This document shows positions 24,484 to 36,716 of a stretch of 64,000 bases of DNA, in pieces (position 1 is the stretch's first letter; each line of letters opens with the position of its first letter). The translations under genes and the position numbers were made by a program. Below the pieces are notes generated by a model. The model made no database searches and was not told the DNA's origin. It was given only the letters and a program-made list of their open reading frames with translations. This DNA is from Limanda limanda (Eukaryota; Chordata; Actinopteri; Pleuronectiformes; Pleuronectidae), in contig NC_083644.1 of assembly GCF_963576545.1 (NCBI RefSeq), forward strand, positions 27,035,393 through 27,099,392, written 5' to 3'.

Positions 24484-25047
24484 TTTATGGTTGTGGATCG
24501 CGTGTCGGAGGTCGCAATGGTGGATCCAGTTCGGTGGATTCTGTATCGTGCCAGCTGATCGTCGTTGTAATGGAGGATCCTTTGTCGCGTTGGCATCGGA
24601 TGATGAGGGACCACGACCGAGGCGGCAGCTGATAATGGATTCTAACTGGCGGCGGTGGACAATGACTGTGGATTATAGTGGATCTCATCCTGATGCTGGA
24701 TCGTGGTCTTGCTGGCTGCTGGCCAGAGACTGTGATTGCAGCGGGACTTCCTGACACATAGTATTGAAAAATGTTTAGCCTCATGGATGCTGCTAAAAAT
24801 CCTGATGATGTTTTCTTACACCTGACATCTATTGCACTTCTGTCCGTCCTGAGAGAGGGATCCCTCACATGTGGCTCTCTCTGAGGTTTCTACATATTTT
24901 TACCTGTGAAAAGGGTTTTTAGTAGTTTTTCCTTACTCTTGTTGAGGGTTAAGGACAGAGGATGTCACACAATGTTAAAGCCCCATGAGACGAATTGTTA
25001 TTTGTGAATGTGGGCTATACAAATAAAACTTGATTGATTGATTGATG
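24484..25047 (+). repeat. Dispersed teleost retroelement-like repeat with (TTGA)n tail
   Basis: Contains CCTCATGGATGCTGCTAAAA, GAGAGGGATCCCTCACATGT, TTTAGTAGTTTTTCCTTACT and GAGGGTTAAGGACAGAGGAT, and ends GGGCTATACAAATAAAAC with TTGATTGATTGATTGA (to about 25046). The simple-repeat tail points to an L1/L2-type retrotransposition 3' end. A 3'-truncated relative is at 61141-61257. Open frames inside (24339-24868) belong to the repeat, not to a gene. Confidence 0.7.
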
Positions 25048-27650
25048 TGTGAGTGATACAAATCTGGTCTTTGTTTCTCAGGTATTAATATGCAGACAAT
25101 CCATCAGAACTCGTAACATTCTCTGTGCTTTGTTTGCCTTAGGATTTTATCTTGCTCAAATATCCTTTGAGACTTTTTTACCTGCCACCAAATTTAAAGT
25201 CTGTAGAAATCCAGGAGAATTTGATGTGTGAAGTGGAGTTGATTTGTCACTTCCAGCCTTTAGTAATTTAAGACCCCCCCCCAGTAGTGACAAAAACAAA
25301 TGTCCACTTCACAAATATATAAAAAAAGTCAAACGCACCAAACCAGGAAAGTGTATATGTCTGAATGTTATTCACTCAAACCTGTTGGCTAAATTTTAAT
25401 TCATATTCAATTATTACAACATTTCAGTCATATTTTTTTTTTTTTTACATTTCAATAATATCCATTTCATTGTAACTGCCTGTAAGTAACCGATATAAAT
25501 GTTCTTTGTATGAACTAAAACATCTTTTGTTGGGATCTGTAAAACTGTTTTGGACAGGAAACGTGCGTACACAGAGTTTGTCACTGTGCCATACAATCTG
25601 TATGCATCTGCTGTAGTGCATAAACAGCTAAGTGTAAGTGGAGTCAGATTTTCCTGACACTGCGGTCCATCAGGGTTGTGAATAGTGGTTATGATAGGAG
25701 ATCATTTTGACTTTTTGCTTCACTCGCTGCCTCTGTCTCCTCTCTCCAAGCTCATTTGGAAGTTCAGTGTCTGGCAGGACCAGTGTTTGCATTAATATGA
25801 TTTGATTGGTCGTTGCCAGCGCGTGAGCCTTACTTCAAATGTGGTTTTATTGGGCTGGTACATGCACTGCCACATGAAAAGTTGAAAACATTTTCAACCA
25901 CAATTTAATTGAAAATGTATTACATTAACACATTCAAAGTGAATGAATAGCATTTCCACTGACGCCACTAATAACGAAATGTGAGGGCCCTTATCTTTCC
26001 AATACAGTTGTGTGGCTGGTGAAGATTGAGCATTCAAGAAGTTAATTTTAAGAAATTGTAATAATGTAATTTCATTGAAATAGGACTACTGATAGAAAAG
26101 GAAACTAGTGGGCTTTTACTAGCAGGTTCTGCCCAGAGTGGTGAAACCCTACTAAATGCAACTTTCAGGAAAGCTTCAAAACATCCGTTGTATTTCACAA
26201 ACTATCAAGGAGCTATTCTCAGAGACAAGGCAAGAGGTCTCAGTGGTAGTATAGAAATGTAAACGTTGTAGATCCAAACCACCTTGCAAGCTACTAGTGC
26301 CATATGTCAGGTAAAAAAAGAAAAGAAAGCCGTATATGCAGCTTTAAAGATCAGAGGTCCATTGAATAAAATGCAAACCAAAAGCAGAGGGAATCAGCTG
26401 TGTATGACGACAGGTCACCACATCAGCAACAAGGGGGTCATGGTAACGGTGAACAGCTAGAGGTACAATAGATGTGCCATTTACAAAGGTGAACAACCAG
26501 ACTGAGTTCTTCCTAACCAACCATCTTTGTATTCTCTTTTTCAGAGCCATTTTCTGCTTTGATGTTGTTTTACAGTTTTTTGTTTTTTAGGCCATTTTTA
26601 AGCTTATGATTTCTCTCTGTATAACTCCACCATCATGTAGTCAAAGGTTTAAAGTCATGATGCAATGTGGAATTTCCCTGTCAAAGCTGTGCACTGCACA
26701 TTGCATCCATGCTTACTCCCTTTCCAAACTTTTCTTCAGCGCCTTTGCAGTTCTTGGCTTGTTAACGTGCAATATTCTCTGAAACTGTCACTGGAACACT
26801 GTGAAACTACATGCCAATAGTTAAAAACAACTTTAAATCTAAACTTAACATAAAGCAGTGGCTTAATGCAAGTTAACCTTTACATGTGCTTTTATGAACT
26901 AGCATTATCTCAATATAGTGTCGCCGACTGCACTTCCTATATAGTTATGGCTACATGCTAGTTCAAGACTTCTCTTAAAGCTGATCCTAAACCTCTGCCA
27001 GTTGTAATAAAATAAAATCTTAAATTCGGTCCAATATGAAAAATATTATACATAAACAAGATACGGTTTAATCTATATAAAGAAAATTTAGATAGGAACT
27101 ACACACGCAAATTATGCATATACAATCCTATATGATTGTATCTTTATGATAAACTAAACTCCTGCTTTCCAAACTTAATCTCTGTTTTCTCATGCATTCT
27201 CCAGAGTCTGTCTCTATGCTGACACCATTGTCATCATTACCCACAATTCGTGTGACCTGAGAAAACCTCTCATCACTTCCACGTCTGTTTCAACCCAATA
27301 ACTTTGTTTGAAAGATTCAGTGTGCATTTGTTTGCCGCAGGAAACAGCGACTCCTCATTTCCATTCCACTTCTCACTCTGCAGGTCGCTTTAGAGCAAGC
27401 CACTCGGCTTTCTGCCCTTGATTGACAGCACTGAGCCACCTCACAATGACTCCTCTGCCTCTGTCATGTTTCTTCTATTTTTTAGTGCTCTCTTCTTTTA
27501 CCTTTGATGCTCTTTGTCTTTCTAGCTTACATGTATGCCTTTCTCTGACCTCCCCAGGGCCCTCTCTATCACCTACCCCTTGGAATCAAGTGGCTCCTGC
27601 GTGCAAGAAATAGCCTGCTGACTTTATTTCATATATATCTGTGTTTACTG
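25048..27650. other. Gene-free AT-rich DNA
   Basis: No exon or transposon end identified. Confidence 0.5.

Positions 27651-27687
<37 letters not shown>
27651..27687. repeat. Compound (CA)n(TA)n microsatellite
   Basis: About nine CA units followed by about ten TA units. Confidence 0.95.
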
Positions 27688-30155
27688 AGCTAATCAGTGG
27701 CTTTCACTTTTCAATGTTTGAGTCTGTCAATTGCTAAAATCAAGGTAATCTATGTTTTAAATTTCCAATCAAAATGAAAGACTTTTAAATTTCCCAGTCT
27801 GGTGCTGCACTACAAATAATCTCACAGTAAAAATAGTTCTCTCGGCCAGGTCACAAAAGTCGCTGGGTCATTTCAATCCCAGTCTTGTTTTAGAAGATCT
27901 ATTCATAATAATTGATGAATTGCATTACCGTGCCGTGTCAAGTTGGTTAGGGTTATTATATAATTTCTAAGATTATATAATTATTTTTTATATATTATTC
28001 AATCTTCCACGTTGAAGCCCTACAGGGTTTTTTGTCCAGAAGCATATTGGATTAGTCTGTGGTCAGGTGAGGGTTCAAATGTGTCAGGCCCGGTCAGGTC
28101 CTCAATTGATTCCGAGATATGTTTGTAGGAAGATATATTTCTGTTGCAGCTGCACACTGGGTTTGCAAAACGTGAATCATGTAGGAGTCTGGACAGAAGA
28201 TGAAACGTTTCTTCCAATTAACTATCTTTTTAAATACATATATATATATATATATATATATACATACATTTTTTTTCCACTGCATTCATAATTGAAAATG
28301 CATTAATAATTGCATATATTATATTTCAAAGCACTACCTACAGCATAATTCAGTACAATTTAAAAGCGGCAAATGCATGAATAGATGATGGTTTTATACG
28401 GCAGGATTTCAGTAAAATGACGATCAATATTACTTCTTATAACTATTATCAGTTCACAACCACATGTTTAGTGTTAAATCAAGACACCCAACGTACAGGA
28501 CACCTGCTGCTGATATACTCGTATGGGTCAAATCTGTGGGTGGGAAGTCTGGGACAAACATCTATCTGGTTGTTTAGGGTTAGGGTCCTGCAGCGCCTAA
28601 GTATGAGATCAATTATGAGTCAACATATATAGGTTACAATGGCTGTCCTCAAAACAATTCTTGGTAAAAAATGACATACAGGAGATTCAAGAGCGAGTGA
28701 TACTGATATTAGGGCGTCGTTTGCTTCTGAACATTTATGTGGGCCTGGTAAAAACACAAAGTAGTGAAGAAGATTGAAGCAGATATTATTTGTTTTTACA
28801 CTACTGTTCCACAATTAAACGATGCGAACCTGAAACCCATTACACTGTAGAAAATGTAGTAGAGTGTAAAGTACAGACATTTAATGATATATGTAGTGGA
28901 GTAAAATTTTGGAAAATAAGATAAATGAGGGCTTTTTTTCCATTTGGCAAATGCACAGTTAGTGCGACAATGTCGACCCTGACAGGTTAAATTTGTTTTA
29001 AAATAAATCTTCACTGTTGACATTAGCATCAAGCTCAGTGTCACAGTGAAGATCCTTATTGTTATTAAACCTCAGCTCCATCATGCGTCTCTCTCTGAAG
29101 CTCCCGTCTCCTCGCCTCTCTTATCAGGACTCCTCACACGCCACTCATACTTTCTTTACCTTCCTCTCCGGGGACTCTACCCCAGTCGCCGTTGGTGTCT
29201 CTCTCCAATCCATCCTTTCCATCTTCTCTCCCTTGCCTTTGGCTCTCAGGTGACTCATGTGTCAGGGATGACACCGATACTCGGTCCCTTTCCAATCTGG
29301 TCCCGTGGGAGGAGCGGTGCATGATGCTGACCTCGTGTGACGGAAAGGCAGTGTCTGGAAATCCAACACTTCAGAAAGCCAGCTGATTTCTCTGCAGAAG
29401 ATGGGATCCATGTTGACAATATCAATGATGTCCCTTTAACTTTATTCATACAAACGTAAATACCAAAGATTCAGATCATTCATTAATATTGCATTAGTGT
29501 TGCTGTCTTTTGTTGTCGTCTTACACTTATGATATAGGCTATCATATTTGAAAATGTTCTGTTATTATTATCTTTCCTTTGTAATCCTTTGCTGTATCAC
29601 TACTTCTTGATCGGTAGAAAAAAAAATCACTCAAACATAGTGGGTGAAATAAAAGATACAAATCTTAAAATGATTCATGTATTATCTTATTTAACCCTTA
29701 TACACTGTTCAAATTTCATGTTTTATTGACTATATACCGAACTTTTAACGATGCAGATCTATTAAGAATGTATAAATAGCCTATCTAACATTAATACATG
29801 TATGATTAATCCTTAAGTAATATTTCAGAGAGCAGGGAGAGTTTATGTTTTAGGTTTTACAGCAATCGTTTTTGGAGAAAAACATTTATCACAATATTAT
29901 GTCCTGTTTTACCTAGGACATGAAAACATAACAGCCATAATGATTTGAATGTTTTCTATTGAAAGAGAGAATCGCAATAACATTCTGGAACGGTTGGGGT
30001 TTATTATATAACCATGTATACCCATTATAACCATTACAACTGAGTCACTCAAATGACATTTTCCGCTGCTATCCTGCCTGCAACGTGATTGTGACTGGAG
30101 GACCAACTGAGAGTATTGTTTTTCGATTTAAATGTCTTCATCAGAGGAGCTGTAG
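27688..30155. other. Gene-free DNA with (TA)n at 28238-28267
   Basis: A CT-rich block at 29040-29400 keeps several frames open, but none looks like a known protein. A fragment of the GTAGTGGAGTAAAAT fish repeat lies near 28850-28915. Confidence 0.4.
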
Positions 30156-30272
30156 TCAGTTTTCCTTCATGTTGTCTTCCTGCTCTGACACTTCCTTCTC
30201 CAAATCACTATCTGCTTCCTCATCTTGGAAGATCAGATCAAGAGCCTCTTGCACAGTTTGTCTTGCTGCCAT
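30156..30272 (-). pseudogene. piggyBac-type transposase N-terminal ORF remnant
   Basis: A 38-codon frame, MAARQTVQEALDLIFQDEEA then DSDLEKEVSEQEDNMKEN, ends in TGA. The pattern of a helix (EALxLIxxDE) followed by an acidic Asp/Glu/Ser stretch is the usual start of piggyBac-like (PGBD4-type) transposases in fish. The catalytic domain is not found nearby, so it is a truncated copy. The match is by pattern only. Confidence 0.45.
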
Positions 30273-32424
30273 AACCTAAATCACTGAAATAGCAGCTTAC
30301 TTACCTAAAATGGTGCCCATGCATGTGTAAAACAGACGTGAACTTGCATGGAGGTAAAGAGTGCTCAGCTCCTTCACAGAAAACCACACCACCTTCATTG
30401 TTTGGGTTTATTTCTGTAGCTTTGGACATCTCCACTGTCTGCTACAATAACACTGTGTTCATCATAGTGATTGCTGAGATGTAGGACATAGGTAACATCA
30501 GCATGCGCCGACAAATCTTCAAATTATTTAATAGGTTACTAAGAAGCGAGTTCACCTGATTTACTGCCACTTTGTTTTTTTGTTTTTTTTTCAATTCATC
30601 CATTTGTTCGTATATGTTTTTTCTAAAACAGCCTTGTTCCAGTGGAAAACCATTTCCTTTTCTCTCCCACTTAAACCCAACAATCCTGCTCATCCTGGGG
30701 ATTTGTTTACAGCCTGTCTGTCTGACCTGGACCAATTTTAGTGATGTTGCTATGACCCCAGTGATTCACATACAATGCTGAGCAGGCTACAATGTTATGG
30801 TGAAAACCACAAAAATAACAACATCTCAGGGTTTCAATAACTTAACTAAACTAATCCATTTTAGTTAAAGGAGGACTGAGGGAGAAAGGAGAGAGACCTG
30901 CATACTGCGTGTTCAACGTTGTTGTTATTATTATTCATATTAATACACTAAAACAAATACAATGTAATTATTCTCTAATCATGATAATAGCACATTGTTT
31001 AATTGAGTTTGCTCCATGCATTTTCTGTGTGTAATTTAAATATTCACTTTCATATATTCTGCTTCTTCTTTCACTTAATATATTAATTAAGTACAAAACA
31101 TTGTCATTATGCTACAGAGCCCTGGTTAACTGGAGCATATTATATAACATGCTAGAGCTGAGACTTGCTCTGTATACTAATGTTACAAAATATTCTATCA
31201 ATAAGTTGCCTGAGAACTTTATATTCTTCCTGCAAGAATATTGTGAATGCCCGAGTAACCTAAATATTTCACACAGTGTGGATCAGGGTGACGGTAAGGG
31301 CAAGTACCCGTGACCTTCACAGCCCACCACTTATAGAGCAAGTTGAGCGTGCCCCCCCCAGTCATAAAATGACAAGTGCCTAGAGAATACACTTGTTTAA
31401 TTTAACAAACATCATAATGTCTTTCCCCCCACTTGCAGACCCAAAAACAGATGTATAAAATAACTCAGCTATTAATTTCCCAGAGTGCACACAGTGAAAA
31501 TCACAGCTTCACCGAAAAGTGTACAAACGTACAAATTGCGGTGGTAATTTTAGCATGGCTGAAACCCTGACAATTAGGAGAAAGGCAATTCCTAGAAGGC
31601 ACATTTTCACGACACACTGCACCATCTCATCACTCGGAGGCCTGCACCATCTCAAGTGCAGTAAACTTGTCATCTTTTCAGAAATTACTACGTCCAAACT
31701 CATTTTCTTTCCCTGTCTTGAGTGAGTGGGAGAGAGGACTGTGGCGTTGAGTATTTTATGGGAGCAAAAGGGGTCAGAGCAACTGCAGGGAAATTAAGAT
31801 TTCAGTGCGTTTGTGTTTGGCCGCAGCAGTTTATCACGCAGGTCAGCCGCAGGATTAATGTTCACATTTGAGCCGAGGAGCTGATCAGGCAGCATTGACT
31901 TTTCCTTAATCATACTCTCAATATAAGAAATGCACTTACAACATTGAATTACACACTGAATTGTTCAATATTGTTTTTGGTCAAAAGCAGCCAGGCTTCG
32001 ACACAAAAGTTAAGTAACACAAACTGACAGAGCGAAGCTTCTGCAGATTGTTTCCTGATGGAACCCGTAATTTCTGTAGATTTTTTAAATTTACAACATA
32101 AGCTAGATGAGTTTCATTTACCTGAACAGATGTGTGGTCTCAATTTCCAGTCTGTCCTCCACCACAGTGACAAGCACCACCTCCACAACTGTCTCTCTTT
32201 TCAAGCCATGTGAGTCCACAGGCTCAGTGCTGCCACCTGTGGCCCGAAGCCGAAATAGTAATAGTAATGTGTTTTCTAAAGCAGAAACTACACTCAGTTC
32301 TTTGTCCTTATTCTGTAAATATTAAGGGTTTGCTCTAAAATGAAGACGGGAGATAAGTTACCATTTAGTTTGCTCAACCTCCACTGCAAGAATACAGACA
32401 ACCATCAATGTTGGTCCTAAAGAG
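30273..32424. other. Gene-free DNA
   Basis: No exon recognised. A minus-strand 97-codon frame at 30442-30735 is lysine-rich and unassigned. Confidence 0.4.
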
Positions 32425-32665
32425 AGTGGCTGTGGCTGAGGGATAGAGCAGTTGGCGGTTCGATCCCCAGTCTTCCCTATCTGCATGCCGAAGTGTCCTT
32501 GGAAAGATGCTGAACCCCGAATTTCCCCTCATAGAATAACAAAGTGCTGCTCATAGATGCACTGTATGAATGTATGTGTAAATGTAAAACTGTACTGTAA
32601 AGAGCTTTGAGTGGTCATCAAGACTAGAAAATGGCTATATAAATATACAAAAGCATTTACCCTAA
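32425..32665 (+). mobile_element. tRNA-derived SINE (African-cichlid AFC-like)
   Basis: The tRNA-like head has an A-box-like TGGCTGAGGGATAGAGC and a B box GGTTCGATCCC (about 32457-32467). The body is GCATGCCGAAGTGTCCTTGG, GATGCACTGTATGAATGTAT and GCTTTGAGTGGTCATCAAGA. It ends CTATATAAATATACAAAAGC ATTTACC, the usual 3' end of this very common percomorph SINE. Family name from memory. Confidence 0.8.
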
Positions 32666-34100
32666 ACCATTTAATATATAGGTCAATAAGAATGTTAAGT
32701 GACGTTTATTATTTGTAAATCTGCCTTTTTTAAGTTGTAAAATAAATATATATATTGACCGTATAGAAACAACTGTGTCACACTGTGTGGTTCAGGGGTT
32801 TACTTAAACACTATAATAAAACAAATAAAACTCTATAAATGTTTACAATAAATATGAGAATTTGTTAAGAATTTGAGATTTTTTCTACTCAGGTGTGCTT
32901 TATTGTTGTTGTCATCCCCTCTGTCAGGTATTATTATATTTGGAGTTTGCATAACTTGTGCCCATACTGGGGATTTAACATAACTGTTTCTTCATGGAAA
33001 TCGTTGCTTATGCCTGCATTAATAAAAGAACATCAGGGTCAGAGGCTGAACAACCATACTTTTTTATAATGTTTGGGACATGGACTAAGTCGGTTTTACC
33101 TACCAGAAATCAAATCTTGATCTCTCTTTTTTTAATTAAATGTTTTCAAAATTTATTTAAAGAAACTTGAAAATAAACTACAAAACTACATTAACTAATA
33201 AGTCAAAATAACTAAGGAAATAAGGAATCCCACCGACCCTATCTCCCGGATCCAGGCCACTGACCGCAACAGAATATTACTCAAAAGGTTGTGGGGTTTC
33301 ATTGAGAGGGATAACAAGCAGCACACAATGTTCTGGTACATCAAACCTTGGTATCTTTTCTTGTGGACAGGCAGACTGAGAAACACTAAAGTCCTCTTTA
33401 TTTTCCAGGAGGATTACAGGGCTGACACTTAGTGAACACTGCAACTACAATATAAAGATGAAGAAAATAGAGTAGGGGGGTGAAAATATTACACAATTTT
33501 CTCATGAAACTTCACATATATGTTTCTGAAACCTAACATAATGCAATGAATTGATAACACTTTGTGGCCCTTAGAGCCTCTACAAACATGTATTCCTTGT
33601 CTTTGAATTTGGGTCCTCTGTGGACAAAAGCTATTGTGTTTCCACTGTCATCTGATGTAAAAACCTTGTTCTAGAAGCCTGTGCACTTGTTTTGGAAGAG
33701 GTGAAAAAAGACACACATCAGGTATTGTGTCTTTTTGTTGCTGTATGATTGATCACTGTAATATTACAACATTAGACATTGTTTTAGTACCGTTCATGCA
33801 CTAACCAATAACCATGACCCTGCTGTAAATTGTTTCATCCGACCCGACCACAGACATTGAGAATAGTTTATAGAAAATGCCTGTTTTCACCCTAATTATC
33901 TCCTTTGCTGTTAGAGGTCATAAAGAAGCAGCAAAGAACTTAACAAATTCCTCATTGAATAGAAGAAACTTATTTGTAACCGCTGCCTCCCTGCATCCCT
34001 CAAGGTTTCTACACGACATGCCGCTTCTACCCATCTGCTCTTCTTGGTGTGTAGTGCCAGGCTGTCAGATTTGTTAAATTAGCTTTACTATGGACAGTTT
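32666..34100. other. Gene-free AT-rich DNA
   Basis: Nothing recognised. Confidence 0.5.
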
Positions 34101-34960
34101 GAACGTTTGTCTCTTCCACAGAGAGATCAGGAACAGGCCCGACTGCCAGATCCAATTAAGTTCACAGATATTCAGACGGACATCCTGAGAGAAGCATCGG
34201 ATCCTCTCAGATTTAATTTGTTTGGCTCAATCGCTTGTAGACACGAGATGAAACACAGGAGAAGTGCTTCATTCACTCGTGTTGACAGTAACTTATTTTT
34301 AACTCGCACAATATATGGGCCCGTGTTTGCGTTCCGTTGATCAGATGAAACAAAATGAAATGTGACAATAGCTCTCAGTAAGTCAGCATTTACAAATGTT
34401 AGCGACAGCAATAGTATAATCGCCACGTTTTCGCTTTTTTGAAGTCTTAAACATGCATCTGTTAACAGCTGAAATAGCAGCAGCTGCACATTTTTTGTCT
34501 TTCACATGCAGTTGTGTAAACCCAAAATAGAATCAGTGATGTTAGCGTAGTAATTTTTAGATTTCAAGCACCTCAGAAATGCAGAGTGTTATTTGAAATC
34601 CAGCAGCGTTTGATCATTAAACTTGTAAACAAAGCTCCGATCAGGTCCTTTGTAGGTTTTCTTCCAGCACAAGCAGCGCTTTGAGAAGACGCCGGGCCTT
34701 GAACAAGAGAGAGCGCGTGCACTGATTATAATTGCTTTACCTGAGGGTAGCATCCAGTCGACCGACTGAAACTACGCAGAAACTCAGCAGATTCCAATTT
34801 AACAGAACACAGGCGATGAACAAAGATTCTGCTGTGTGCGTCGTCAGCGACGGAACAAAAGAGTTATTAAAACAGCTTGTTAAGGGGAAAGTGTGACTCA
34901 TCTGCCTCAAAGCAGGGCAAATTTTGGCTGTCTAATGAATGGCTGGGGAATTTGATTTAA
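34101..34960. promoter_or_regulatory. Candidate conserved non-coding block
   Basis: Repeat-free sequence of mixed composition with several TAAT cores and isolated CpGs. A 77-codon plus frame starts after an acceptor-like tctcttccacag (34107-34340) but its translation is unrecognised and it lacks a matching donor. Regulatory function is inferred from texture only. Confidence 0.28.
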
Positions 34961-35764
34961 GTATTTCATTGTTTTAATCTCCCCATCTGAGATATAACCC
35001 CAAAATTAATTTAGTGTTATGTCGTGCACAATTTATTGACTTTTTGACAGACTCCGGACCCAGAAAACGTGTCTTCAAAAAGCTTGTTTCAAGCCTTAAC
35101 ATCACTCTACTCTAGATTTACACAACTTTTCAATTCAGATTCTTTGAATTTATGTGGCACCAAGCAGATTGGCATCATGACCTGGAAACCAGAAAAAATG
35201 TATACAACAGGATCAAATTTTCAGTTTTGTGTTTAACTTGTTTAACTCAGCAGCCAATAGAATATCAGTACAATGTCAAAAAGAGTGCACAGACAAAATG
35301 TTTCACCTGCAAAAAGAAAGGAAACAGTAAGGTGCCCTGAAGTAGCCACACAAAAGGGGAAGACGATTAAAGAACAGTCTCTATTTGGACACAATGGCTT
35401 GAAACAGTGGTTTTGATCTTCCAAGGTCATCATCCAGGCGGAAATAATAAACAGGTAGTGGTACTATAGCAATAGACTCTATTCCATCACACAATGGAAT
35501 AACTCTTTTTTCTTCTGCAGCCTGAGAGAACGTCGCCAATTGTAAAATGTCATTTCTGGCTCAGACACTAACAGCAGCTATGTCAAGTCTGGGAAAATAA
35601 CTTTGATGAAACAAGGTTTATCTCGATGACCTTCAGACGGCTTGGAGAATGAAAGATGTGAGCATTTTCCACACAAGATTGTTAGACCCTTACTAAGGAC
35701 GAAAATCAGGCAGGTAGGGAAGGATGTTATTTCATGCAAAGGAGGCTTATGAACATGCATTATT
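34961..35764. other. Gene-free DNA
   Basis: Nothing recognised. Confidence 0.5.
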
Positions 35765-36295
35765 TATTCAAGTAGAAGTACATATATTTGTGTTAGAAAC
35801 AACTGAAGTAAAAGTATAAGTACTGATTTATTCTCTTTATTCAAGTAAAAGTATAAAAGTAAAGCTCTGAAATTATAGATGTTAATCACTTGCCTCTGAA
35901 GGTCATTCCCTCCAGCTGTGTCTGTGCACATTGATATTGTTCCAAGACTAACCAAAACCACTCCTACATAAAAATGTATATATTTAAGCTAAAAACAGGA
36001 ATGAAGAAAGAATATATTTTAAACACAAATTATCCAGGAAGAAATGTGTTCAATGTATTGAATGAAGTATTCTTCATTTAAGTAGAGCCAGGGATAGATA
36101 GTGTTTTGTTGCTCTTCTTCAGTCAATGCTGTCCATTGAGGTTGAATTCTGTCTTGATATTAGGAAGGTGGCGCTCGACGATACTTTTGTATGAATGAAA
36201 AAAACGTGAATTCTCCTCATATCCAGTTAAACAAAGGAACAGTAATAAAAACTCCATATACCTACTTGAGTACAGAAATAAAGTATTGATACGTC
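35765..36295. repeat. Degenerate fish repeat (AAGTAAAAGTATAAAAGTA family)
   Basis: The left side reads TATTTATTCAAGTAGAAGTA and the right side, in reverse complement, CTTTATTTCTGTACTCAAGT AGG, which suggests worn inverted ends. Internal AAGTAAAAGTATAAAAGTAA words are typical of this dispersed family. Confidence 0.4.
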
Positions 36296-36678
36296 CTACC
36301 TTGGATTTTAAGGAAGTGTACTACTTTATTAATGTAGTTCAGTTTATTGCTAAAGTATGACTGAAATGGAGTATCTGTGATTCTGTCAGTCAAGACCACA
36401 GGCCAGAATGTGCTGGACACAGCTTGGGGTTGCAGCACTGCACCTTCCCCACTGTCCTTCAACAACGGAAAGAGATAGTCGATTTCTGCCATGAACACAG
36501 CGTCTTCTCTTGACCCGGCTAAACTCGCAGCCACAGACCTGACCTTAAACCCTTCACACTCTTCATCTCGTAGTTTATCCGTCCGGACACACAATCTAAT
36601 TCCAGGTTTATCTTAAAAAAAATTCTGATTGATTTCCAACAATTAACACTTTGACAAAATGCAAGGTTCCCCGTTTCT

Positions 36679-36716
36679 GTGTGTGTTTGTGTGTGTGTGT
36701 GTGTGTGGGGGGGGGG
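36679..36716. repeat. (TG)n with G10 run
   Basis: TG repeats ending in ten consecutive G. Confidence 0.95.

Noticed and set aside
24339..24868. Overlapping frames of 97-127 codons on both strands
   Set aside because: They lie in the dispersed repeat ending in the TTGA tail.
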